Shown here one piece after another: positions 7,305 to 15,162 of a stretch of DNA of 22,771 nt. A model generated the notes under the pieces. The model ran no database searches. It was not told where the DNA came from and saw only the letters and a list, made by a program, of their open reading frames with translations. Numbering within the stretch: the first letter of the stretch is position 1; each line of letters opens with the position of its first letter. A program made the position numbers and the translations under genes. Origin of the DNA: Aquimonas sp044344935 (lineage in GTDB: Bacteria; Pseudomonadota; Gammaproteobacteria; Xanthomonadales; Xanthomonadaceae); assembly GCA_044344935.1 (NCBI GenBank), contig JBIJCA010000036.1, positions 1-22,771 of the forward strand, read 5' to 3'.

Positions 7305-10300
7305 TCAGTGCTTGAACAATGACCGCACGGCCTGACGCGCGCTCTCGAAGCCGAAGTGGCGCTCGACGTTGGCCAGGCCACCGGCCGACAGCTGCTGCCA
7401 CAGCTCCGGGTCGCGGTAGGCATGAAGCACGGCCGCGGCGAAGTCTTCCGGTGATTCGGCGACCAGCACGTCGTGGCCGGGTTCGGCGTGCATGCCCTCG
7501 ATCGCGATCGGCGTGGCGACCACCGGCTGGCCGTAACTCATGCTCATGTTGACCTTGCCCTTGACGCCGGCGCCGTAGCGCAAGGGCGCGACCGCCAGGC
7601 GGCAGTTGTCCATGAAGGGCGCCACGTCGGGCACGAAGCCCTGGAACATGATGCCCGGCCGCTCGCCCAGTGCACGCACCGCATCCGGTGCCTTGCTGCC
7701 GACCACGTGGAAAGTGATCTCCGGTGCCTCGGCCCGGATCAGCGGCAGCACTTCGTCGGCGAACCACATCACCGCATCGACGTTCGGCGTGTGCTGGTAG
7801 CCGCCCATGAAGACGATGTCGTGGCGTTGCTCGAAGGGCTTGCGGCAGCCGAACACCTCGTGCACGTTCGAAAGAATGTCGACGCGGGCCCCTGGCGCCT
7901 CGCTGGCGAGCAGCGTCTGCTCAACCGGGCTGACCACCAGGGTGATGTCGCTGCGGCGGATCAGGCCAAGCTCTTTGTCGCGTGTCTGTGCAGCCTGCCG
8001 ACGAAGGTCGTCGCGGTCGGCGAGTTCCGCCTCGCGCTGCTCGCGCAGGTAGTGCAGGTCGACGGTGTCGAATACCAGTCGCGCCTGCGGCGCATGCAGT
8101 CGCACCAGATCGACATACTGGATGGCGATGTAATGCCGGCTCAGAATGACCAGGTCGAAGCGGCGGCCGTGCTCGGCGAACCAGCCCGGCACGTCGGCCA
8201 GGAACGGGTGCCACAGCACCTCCACACCCAGCTGCTGCAGCTCTTCGGTGTAGCGCTCGACGAAGGCGCGATTGTCGGCGAAGAAGCTCACCGCCACGCC
8301 TTCGGCGCGCAGCACGCGCATCAGGTTGACCATGCGCAGCGAGCCGGAATCCTGATCGGGCGTGGGCGTGGTGGCGTCGATGATCAGCACGCGGCGGGTG
8401 TCGCGATGCTGGCGTGCGGCTTCGATCGGCGTGCCCGGCGCGGGGTGCGATTTGAGCTGCTCGCCCCAGCGCTCCAGAAACTTCTGCTGGTTGACGATCT
8501 GGTAGGCCTTGACGCCGGTCGAGGTGTCGGTGCCCGAACTCACGCCTTCGAAATGCACCACCGCCGACTTCGGCTGATACAGCACGCGCAGCCCGTGGGC
8601 CCGGACCTTCATCGCCAGGTCGGTGTCCTCGTAGTAGGCCGGCGCGTAGTGGCGGTCGAAGCCGCCGAATTCGGCGAACAGATCGGCGCGGATCGCGATC
8701 GCCGCGCCCGAGCAGTAGTCGACCTCGCGCAGGTAGTTGAACTCTGGCGCGGCCGGGTCGCCGAAGCGCCCGTAGTTCCAGCCCGAGGCGTCATCGAACA
8801 CGATACCGCCGGCCTCCTGCAGGCGGCCGTCAGGGTAGATCAGCTTGGCGCCGACCAGGCCGACGCGCTCCTGGGTCTCAAAGGTCTCGATCAGCGCATC
8901 GAGCCAGCCCGGCTGCACCGCAGTGTCGTTGTTGAGGAACACGACGTACTCGCCGCGCGCGGCCGCCGCGCCGGCATTGCAGGCGCCGATGAAGCCGAGG
9001 TTCTGCGGGTTGCGCTGGTAGCGCAGACCCTCGATCTGTGGCAGCGTGGCTTCGGTGTCGTCGGACGAGCAGTCGTCGACCACGAGGATCTCGGCGGCGA
9101 TCCGCGAGGGGTGCGCCGCGATCGAACGCAGGCAGGTCAGGCTGTGGTCGAGATGGTTGTAGACCGGAATCACCACGCTCACCCGCGGTGACTCGGGACA
9201 GGGCAGAGCAAAGGGCGCGAATGGCGCGCTGGCGGGCACGTCCAGCACGGTCTGTGGCAGCTCGGGTCGGACCTCCTGGCGGATCCGCGCCAAGGTGCCG
9301 GACACACCGCGCGTGCGCAGGCTGCGCAGCCCGCGGCCAAGCAGTGAGCCCGCGCGTTGGCGTCGGAAGCCCAGGCTGGCCAGGCCACGCTCCAGCAGGC
9401 GACGGATGCCGCGCAGCGGTCGGGTGAGTGTCCACGAACGGCTCTGCAGGATGCGGTTGCGCTCGGACTCGAAGTGGTCGCGCTGCTGTTCCAGAGCAGT
9501 CACCAGACCGTTGAGCCGACGCGACTCCTCGTCCAGCGCCTGCAGGCGTCCGTCGAGCACCGTGAGGACGATCGCGAATTCGGCGTTCTCCGGCAGGGCA
9601 TCCGGGCTTTCCCCCGCCGCCCGCAGCACGGCCGCGATACTTCCCACGGCGTCGTCCAAAGACTGCCGGGCCTGCTCGATGCCGTGCTTGAGTCCATCGA
9701 TCTGACCGCTCTGTACTTCCAGCCGATCGCGCAGCATCTCCATCTGAACATCGAGGCCTTCCGCCCAGGCCGTACGCTCCTGCGCCAGCTTTTCCTGATC
9801 GCGCGCCCACTGCGCGCGCTCACCGGCGGTGGTTTCCCAGCGCAGGCTCTGGGCCTTGAGCTGCTGCTGAACGACCCGCGCTTCGGCGAGCGTTGCGGTG
9901 CAGGCGAGGCCCTGCACCGTCGAAAGCGAGGCCGTACCTGGCCGCGCGAGCGCCGAGCGCACCTGCACACCGATCACGTCGGCATAGGCCCGAGCCATGC
10001 TCGCAAGCGTCTGCACCGGCACGGGCCCCTTGACCAGACTGCGCAGCGCCTGCGGGGAGCGGGCGAGAAACTGCAGCGCACGCGCGATGGCGGCCGCTTC
10101 GGGTTCGACCAGCAGGCCGTCGCGGCCATGCTGGATCCGCTCGACGTAGCTGCCGATGCGGGTGGCCAGCACCGGCAGGCCGAGCAGGCGCAGCTCGCTC
10201 AGGGTGTAGCTGAAGGTCTCGGCCACGCTGGCCGGCAGCAGGGCGAGGTCGGGATCCAGTTCCGCCACCTTCCTGGGCAGCTCGTCGCGGGCGTAATCGA

Positions 10301-11831
10301 GCTCCACGTGTACGCGGTCTGCGCCGAAGAAGCGCATGCCGGCGGCGCCGCAACCGAGCAGCACGAGTTCGACGCCTGGCGGCAGCTGTGGAATCAGCTG
10401 CGCCAGCAGGTGTTCGCCTTTGCCGCCATTGATGCGGCCGGGCACCAGCACGCGCAGGGTATCGCGCGGGCCGCGCGGCGCCGGCTGCGGCAGAGGTTCG
10501 GGCCAGGGGGGGAGCCCGTGCGCGATGCAGTGCTGAGGCAGATCCGCCAGAGCCGGCGCCAGGCGGACGACGTTGGAAAGCACGGCCCGTGTCGGCGCGA
10601 TCAGCGCTGCACGCGCAGAGCACAGCGCGGCGACATAGGCCTCGCGCAGGGCCAGCCAGGCCTGCGGTCGGCGTTCGCCAAACGGATAGTCGCCGCCCTG
10701 CGCCGCAAGGCAGGCGCCCAGCGCGGCCTCCGAGGCCTCGAAATCCGGCGCGCCGAAGTTGGCATGCAGGCTGGGCCACAGCGGGTGGTAGTCGTGACAG
10801 ACCACAGACGTCGGCAGACCCGTTCGTAGCACATCAAGACTCAGGCCGATCAGCGAAGACACCAGCACGCCGCCGACGCCGAAGTCGGCGCAGACGTCCT
10901 CGACCAACTCGGCCAGCTCGGTCGAGCTGATCGCCGTCGCTGCGATCGGCACGGCGAGAGCGTGCAAGCGCAGCGCACCCGCGCCTGGTCGCAGGCGCAG
11001 CGCGACGGCGCTGCCGGGTCGCTTCTGGTCGGGCGCGCTGACCGCCTGCAGCAGCAGGTGGTGCGCTTCGGTGTCGGCTTGGATCAGGTCGGCGACAAAA
11101 CGCTCGCTGCCGCCCCCCCAGCCATGCAGGGCGTGCAGCAGCACCGGCTTGCCGTCGAGTCCGGGATAGCCGCCGGGAGCAGGCTCGGCGCGCAGCGAGG
11201 CCAGACGCGCGCGCAGACCCGCGAGGACGGCGCCGGGGCGGGCCGGACCCGCAGGCTCACGGTCCAGCTCGGTTGCGCGCTCCGACGAGGCCGGCAGGCA
11301 AAGCCGCGTGTACAGCTCGGCCTCGCAGTCCGCGGGTAGCGTCTGGGCAGCGCCGGCCGCGAGCAGGGTCTGGTACTCCGCGATGCGCCGCGCCGGAATC
11401 CGGCAGGCACGGGCGTCGACGCGATCGTGCGGCAGCGGCTGCGGCTCACCGATCAGCCAGCACAGCCGGTCAAGGTCCCCAGCCGCGCCGTCGAGCGCAT
11501 CGAGATCGCGAGCATCGGGGACACCCAGCAGTTTCTCGCTGCGCGGCAGGCGCAGCAGGCGAAGCGCCGCATAGGGCGGTAGCTCGGCATCGAGGTCGAG
11601 CAGCACCACAGGGCAGCCCGGATGCGCGAGCAGCGCCAGCTGCAGAGCGGTCGCGGCATCGTTGGCCTGCAGCACGGACGTGGTCGCGGCGAGACCTGCA
11701 AGGCAGGGCTGCGGCCCCAGCGCATCGAGCGTGGTTTCGCCGGGAGCAAGGTGACGGGCGTACAGGCACAGCAGGGCGGGATGGGTACCGTCCGAAAGAG
11801 TGGCGAGGCTCAAGAGACATCCGGGAGACAA
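7305..11831 (-). CDS. Large multidomain glycosyltransferase (GT4 - coiled coil - GT2 - GT4)
   Basis: This 1508-residue protein probably builds a surface glycan such as O-antigen or exopolysaccharide. Residues about 225-600 look like a GT4 fold, with HGWGGGSERF (236-245), VLVPGRINGGKGEH (461-474) and an E-x7-E pair at Glu538/Glu546. Residues about 645-800 are charged and coiled-coil-like, ending in SRSWTLTRPLR. Residues about 882-1100 are a GT2 domain with VSVVIPVYN, ILVVDDCSSDD, FLNNDT (DxD-like Asp969) and YYEDTDL. Residues about 1147-1500 are a second GT4 module with GGYQHTPNVDA and PLRYGAGVKGKVN. Residues 40-150 resemble the end of a GT2 domain without its catalytic start. The start is uncertain: TTG at 11831, with a second in-frame TTG at 11813, and no clear ribosome binding site. 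It is not in a glycan gene cluster here. Sugar specificity cannot be read. Confidence 0.88.
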   Translation of the reverse strand: MSPGCLLSLATLSDGTHPALLCLYARHLAPGETTLDALGPQPCLAGLAATTSVLQANDAATALQLALLAHPGCPVVLLDLDAELPPYAALRLLRLPRSEKLLGVPDARDLDALDGAAGDLDRLCWLIGEPQPLPHDRVDARACRIPARRIAEYQTLLAAGAAQTLPADCEAELYTRLCLPASSERATELDREPAGPARPGAVLAGLRARLASLRAEPAPGGYPGLDGKPVLLHALHGWGGGSERFVADLIQADTEAHHLLLQAVSAPDQKRPGSAVALRLRPGAGALRLHALAVPIAATAISSTELAELVEDVCADFGVGGVLVSSLIGLSLDVLRTGLPTSVVCHDYHPLWPSLHANFGAPDFEASEAALGACLAAQGGDYPFGERRPQAWLALREAYVAALCSARAALIAPTRAVLSNVVRLAPALADLPQHCIAHGLPPWPEPLPQPAPRGPRDTLRVLVPGRINGGKGEHLLAQLIPQLPPGVELVLLGCGAAGMRFFGADRVHVELDYARDELPRKVAELDPDLALLPASVAETFSYTLSELRLLGLPVLATRIGSYVERIQHGRDGLLVEPEAAAIARALQFLARSPQALRSLVKGPVPVQTLASMARAYADVIGVQVRSALARPGTASLSTVQGLACTATLAEARVVQQQLKAQSLRWETTAGERAQWARDQEKLAQERTAWAEGLDVQMEMLRDRLEVQSGQIDGLKHGIEQARQSLDDAVGSIAAVLRAAGESPDALPENAEFAIVLTVLDGRLQALDEESRRLNGLVTALEQQRDHFESERNRILQSRSWTLTRPLRGIRRLLERGLASLGFRRQRAGSLLGRGLRSLRTRGVSGTLARIRQEVRPELPQTVLDVPASAPFAPFALPCPESPRVSVVIPVYNHLDHSLTCLRSIAAHPSRIAAEILVVDDCSSDDTEATLPQIEGLRYQRNPQNLGFIGACNAGAAAARGEYVVFLNNDTAVQPGWLDALIETFETQERVGLVGAKLIYPDGRLQEAGGIVFDDASGWNYGRFGDPAAPEFNYLREVDYCSGAAIAIRADLFAEFGGFDRHYAPAYYEDTDLAMKVRAHGLRVLYQPKSAVVHFEGVSSGTDTSTGVKAYQIVNQQKFLERWGEQLKSHPAPGTPIEAARQHRDTRRVLIIDATTPTPDQDSGSLRMVNLMRVLRAEGVAVSFFADNRAFVERYTEELQQLGVEVLWHPFLADVPGWFAEHGRRFDLVILSRHYIAIQYVDLVRLHAPQARLVFDTVDLHYLREQREAELADRDDLRRQAAQTRDKELGLIRRSDITLVVSPVEQTLLASEAPGARVDILSNVHEVFGCRKPFEQRHDIVFMGGYQHTPNVDAVMWFADEVLPLIRAEAPEITFHVVGSKAPDAVRALGERPGIMFQGFVPDVAPFMDNCRLAVAPLRYGAGVKGKVNMSMSYGQPVVATPIAIEGMHAEPGHDVLVAESPEDFAAAVLHAYRDPELWQQLSAGGLANVERHFGFESARQAVRSLFKH

Positions 11832-11963
11832 AGGGCCGTGGCGGCCGCGTCCGCGATTATCGCAACCGCGCGCGGGCCCCGCCAGCGCGGGTGCCCGCAG
11901 CGCGCTTGCAAGCCGCGCCTGCCACAGGTTTGCCCGAATCGGTCAGGCTGTGGACAGCCTGGG

Positions 11964-11986
11964 TTGTCGGTGCGGGCAGCTACACT
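11964..11986 (+). promoter_or_regulatory. Possible -10 element for mrcB
   Basis: TACACT at 11981-11986 is a reasonable -10 hexamer and would start a short leader near 11993. No good -35 is present at the right distance: TTGTCG at 11964-11969 is only 11 bases upstream. The gap to the divergent glycosyltransferase gene is under 200 bases and must hold both promoters. Confidence 0.3.
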
Positions 11987-11995
11987 GGCTCCGTT

Positions 11996-12004
11996 CCCCC
12001 CCCC
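11996..12004 (+). repeat. Run of nine C in the mrcB leader
   Basis: Nine consecutive C bases lie 21 bases before the GTG start of mrcB and just after the possible -10 element. It is the longest single-base run I noticed in the window. Such runs are prone to slippage, and this one would alter leader length rather than coding frame. Confidence 0.9.
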
Positions 12005-12025
12005 TGCGTGGATACGGACCCCCGC

Positions 12026-14353
12026 GTGAGTCGACAGAAAACTACCCGCCAGACGGCAGTGTTGCCGCCGGAACGGCTTTGGACGGCTGCGCTGTGGCGC
12101 TTGGCCAAGCCGCTGCTGCTGTTGGGCGCAGGCCTTGGCATCGGCTTTCTTGGTCCGTATTTCTACGTGATCGATCAGCGCGTGGCCTCCGACTTCGCGG
12201 CGCTCAGCTGGCAGGTGCCGACGCGAGTGATGGCGCGGCCGCTGCGGCTTGCGCCCGGCCTGCCGATCGACCTTGCCGGTCTGCGCGCGGAACTCGACGC
12301 TGCCGGCTACCGCGAAGACGGCGAGGGCCGCGAGGCCGGCAGCTACGGCGTCAACGGTGGTGCCGTCGCGTTGACCACGCGCGCCTTTGTCGACGTGGAT
12401 GCCGCGCAGCCCTCGCGCAGCGTGCGCGTGCAGCTCGCCCAGGGCCGGGTGCGGGCGCTCACCGATCCGTCCGGCACGGCGGTGCGTGAGCTTCGGGTCG
12501 ACCCCGCCCGGATCGCCACCCTGTACGGCGAGAAGCGCGAGGAGCGCCGGCTTGTTCGGCTGGAGGACGTGCCGCCGCTGTTCGTGATGACGCTGCAGGC
12601 GGTCGAGGACCGGGACTTCAAGCATCACATCGGCGTCGATTTCAGCGGCATAGTGCGCGCGGCCTGGGTCAACCTGCGCGAGGGCGAGGTGCGCCAGGGC
12701 GCCAGCACCCTGACCCAGCAGCTGGCCCGCAACCTGTATCTCACGCGCGAACAGGCGCTGTGGCGCAAGGTCAAGGAGGCTCTGCACGCGCTGGCCATGG
12801 AGCGGCGCTTCTCCAAGTCGCAGATCCTGGAGGCCTACCTCAACGAGATCTTTCTGGGCCAGCAGGGCGGCCAGGCCATTCATGGCGTTGCCGCAGCGGC
12901 GGACTTCTGGTTCGGGCGTGAGCTGGCCCAGCTGAAGCCGCACGAGATCGCCTTGATTGTCGGCATGATCCGCGGCCCCTCGTACTACGACCCGCGCCGC
13001 AATCCCGAGCGGGCGCTGGCGCGGCGCAATCGCGTACTGAACCAGATGGCCGAGACGGGGCTGATCGAGGCCGCCGCCGCCGAGCGCGAGGCCGCGCTGC
13101 CGCTCGGCATCAAGCGCAGCGTGGGCCTCGCCGGCAATCGCGCACCGGCTTTCCTGGCCCTGGTGCGCACCCAGCTCGAGCGCGACTACAGGGCCGAGGA
13201 TCTGCGCGGTGCTGGCCTGACCATCCACACCACGCTGTCACCACTGGCGCAGTCGCTGGCTGAGCGGGCCGCTCGCGAACAGCTGGCCGAGCTTCAGACA
13301 GAGGGCCGACCCGAGCTGCAGGCCGCGGTGGTGGTGACCGACAGCGGTCTCGGCGAGGTGCTGGCGCTGGTCGGCGACCGCAGAGGCGAGGGCAGCGGCT
13401 TCAACCGCGCCCTCGACGCGCAGCGTCCCGTCGGCTCGCTCATCAAGCCCTTTGTCTACCTGCTGGCGCTGGCCCAGCCGGGGCGCTTTTCGCTCGCCAC
13501 GCCGCTCGAAGACCAGCCGATCGAGCTGCGGCTTCCGAACGGGCAGGTGTGGGCGCCCGCGAACGCGGATGAGGTGAGTCACGGCACGGTGAGTCTGCAG
13601 CAGGCGCTGGCGCAGTCCTACAACCAGGCCACCGTGCGGCTCGGGATGCAGCTTGGCGTTGAGCGCGTCAGCGAACTCGTACGCGTGCTCTCCGGTACGC
13701 AGCCGCCCGCGCATCCTTCGCTGCTGCTGGGCGCGGTCGACATGAGCCCCTACCAAATCGCCCAGCTCTACCAGTTCGCAGCCTCGGGAGGACGCTTGCA
13801 GCCACTGCGGGCTGTGCGCGGCGTGCTGGACGGGCAAGAAGGTCTGCTGACGCGCTACGACAAGGCCACCGACCCGGCGCAGCCGGGTGATGTGCTGGCC
13901 GCGCGGCTGATCGGCATCGCCCTGCAGGACGCCGCGCGCACCGGGACGGGCCGGCGGCTGTATGCCGACGGGCTCGGGCACCTCGCGCCGGCCGGCAAGA
14001 CCGGCACCAGCAACGACAGTCGTGACAGCTGGTTTGCCGGCTACACCGGCTCGCATCTTGCGGTGGTGTGGGTGGGCAACGACGGCAACGCGTCGACCGG
14101 CCTGTATGGCGCCTCGGGTGCGATGCGCGTCTGGACAGCCCTTTTCAAGCGGCTTCCCAGCTCGCCGCTGAACGTGGGCGACGAAGGGCTGGAGTTCGCC
14201 TGGCTTGCGCCGGACAATTTCGCCCGCACTGATGAAGGTTGCCCCGACGCCCGGCGCTTCGCCTTCATCCAGGGCTATACCCCCGAAGCCCATGAAGGCT
14301 GCACTGTGTCGCGAATCCGCGGCTGGTTTGGTCAAGGAGATTCCGCGGAATGA
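12026..14353 (+). CDS. mrcB: Penicillin-binding protein 1B, bifunctional transglycosylase/transpeptidase
   Basis: This 775-residue class A PBP polymerises glycan strands and cross-links peptides in the periplasm. One membrane anchor lies at about residues 26-47. Residues about 65-165 fit the UB2H regulatory domain of PBP1B. The GT51 transglycosylase has the catalytic glutamate Glu194 in VEDRDFKHH, then RQGASTLTQQLARNL (223-237) and RRFSKSQILEAYLNE (260-274). The transpeptidase has the serine motif SLIK (Ser471/Lys474), SYN at 531-533 and KTGTS at 658-662. Two late cysteines (739 and 759) might form a disulfide. The GTG at 12026 is chosen because it precedes a short basic tail before the anchor. 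Another GTG at 12008 is possible, and neither has a clear ribosome binding site. The stop overlaps the next gene (ATGA). Confidence 0.93.
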   Translation: MSRQKTTRQTAVLPPERLWTAALWRLAKPLLLLGAGLGIGFLGPYFYVIDQRVASDFAALSWQVPTRVMARPLRLAPGLPIDLAGLRAELDAAGYREDGEGREAGSYGVNGGAVALTTRAFVDVDAAQPSRSVRVQLAQGRVRALTDPSGTAVRELRVDPARIATLYGEKREERRLVRLEDVPPLFVMTLQAVEDRDFKHHIGVDFSGIVRAAWVNLREGEVRQGASTLTQQLARNLYLTREQALWRKVKEALHALAMERRFSKSQILEAYLNEIFLGQQGGQAIHGVAAAADFWFGRELAQLKPHEIALIVGMIRGPSYYDPRRNPERALARRNRVLNQMAETGLIEAAAAEREAALPLGIKRSVGLAGNRAPAFLALVRTQLERDYRAEDLRGAGLTIHTTLSPLAQSLAERAAREQLAELQTEGRPELQAAVVVTDSGLGEVLALVGDRRGEGSGFNRALDAQRPVGSLIKPFVYLLALAQPGRFSLATPLEDQPIELRLPNGQVWAPANADEVSHGTVSLQQALAQSYNQATVRLGMQLGVERVSELVRVLSGTQPPAHPSLLLGAVDMSPYQIAQLYQFAASGGRLQPLRAVRGVLDGQEGLLTRYDKATDPAQPGDVLAARLIGIALQDAARTGTGRRLYADGLGHLAPAGKTGTSNDSRDSWFAGYTGSHLAVVWVGNDGNASTGLYGASGAMRVWTALFKRLPSSPLNVGDEGLEFAWLAPDNFARTDEGCPDARRFAFIQGYTPEAHEGCTVSRIRGWFGQGDSAE

Positions 14354-14862
14354 AGCGTTCGATTGCTGTGGCCGCCCTTGCCCTCGTCCTCGCAGGCTGC
14401 GCTGCCCTGCCGCCGGTGCCTGTAGTCCAGCCCGAGCCCACTCCGCCGGCGCGCGATCTGATCGCCGAGCTCTACGCCATGGTCGAGGCTGACGACGCCA
14501 TCGTCGTTGAGCCACTGCCCGATCCGGAGATCGAGGATCTGCGCGCCGCGGCCAGCCGCTCCATGGCGCTGCGGGAGCTCAAACAGGCCGCGGCGGCGCT
14601 TGCGCAGGCACTGCAGATCCGTCCGGGGCGGCCCGATCTGCTCCAGCTTCGGGCAGAGGTGGCGCTCGGCCTCAATCTCCTGGACGACGCCGAGCAGTTT
14701 GCCATCGCGTCCTTCGAGAACGGCCCGCGGATGGGGCCGCTGTGCCGTCGCAACTGGGCCGCGATCCAGCTTGCCCGCGAAGTCCGCGGCAATGTCGAAG
14801 AGGCTGAAACCGCGCGAGCCCAGGCGCAGCGCTGCACCCCGGAGCCGGTACTACGAATGTAG
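14350..14862 (+). CDS. TPR-containing outer-membrane lipoprotein, candidate PBP1B activator
   Basis: This 170-residue protein starts with a lipoprotein signal peptide ending in LVLAGC, giving lipidated Cys17. A proline-rich linker (about 20-34) follows. Then come alpha-helical repeats compatible with two to three tetratricopeptide units (about 65-150, for example LKQAAAALAQALQIRPGRPD and the following LLQLRAEVALGL). AAGGAG at 14334-14339 is a good ribosome binding site, and the ATG overlaps the mrcB stop, so the two are made together. In Pseudomonas a TPR lipoprotein called LpoP activates PBP1b. This gene has the same general features and partner, so an LpoP-like role is a reasonable inference, not proven by sequence alone. 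A general TPR adaptor is the alternative. Confidence 0.82.
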   Translation: MKRSIAVAALALVLAGCAALPPVPVVQPEPTPPARDLIAELYAMVEADDAIVVEPLPDPEIEDLRAAASRSMALRELKQAAAALAQALQIRPGRPDLLQLRAEVALGLNLLDDAEQFAIASFENGPRMGPLCRRNWAAIQLAREVRGNVEEAETARAQAQRCTPEPVLRM

Positions 14863-15162
14863 GACCTGGCAGCGAGCCGTCTTCACCGGATCGAGCCGAC
14901 CCCGATGGGGTTTGCGGGTCGCTTCGTCTACGGATCCGCCCGCCCGTGCCGCGCGCAGGACAGACGACCTGTGCGCGTCAGCGCTGCCGCTGTGTTGAGC
15001 TGCTTGCCGCGGCGAACACCACCGCGGGTACCTACCTGCGGATAGGCCTCGGAGACCGCACTCCCTGAAACGAGAGCGCTTGCTTCTGCACCCCATGCAA
15101 CCGGCGGGCGGCACGGCCGTGCCCTCGATCGCAGCCGGCCGCTCCGCTCCGTCGTTCCGCGT
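14863..15162. other. Convergent 300-base gap with a 14-base palindrome
   Basis: No convincing gene is visible in this gap between the lipoprotein gene (+) and the permease-peptidase gene (-). It holds the small hairpin at 14899-14913 and a perfect palindrome, GGCACGGCCGTGCC, at 15110-15123. The palindrome lies about 40 bases past the stop of the minus-strand gene and could help end that transcript. No T-run follows it. I saw no repeat family or RNA gene here. Confidence 0.5.
14899..14913 (+). terminator. Weak terminator-like hairpin after the lipoprotein gene
   Basis: ACCCC (14899-14903) pairs with GGGGT (14907-14911) around GAT, followed by only two further T bases. The stem is short. It is the only terminator-like shape I noticed between the lipoprotein stop and the convergent permease gene. 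Confidence 0.25.

Noticed and set aside
7473..9191. 572-codon open frame opposite the glycosyltransferase GT2 and second GT4 modules
   Set aside because: It is a shadow of the conserved minus-strand protein with no family motif of its own. The same holds for the frame at 9357-10829.
11925..11965. CCACAG...CTGTGG inverted repeat and a TGTGGACAG DnaA-box-like site before mrcB
   Set aside because: The arms are only six bases with a wide spacer, and the single box-like site has two mismatches to the DnaA consensus, with no cluster of boxes.
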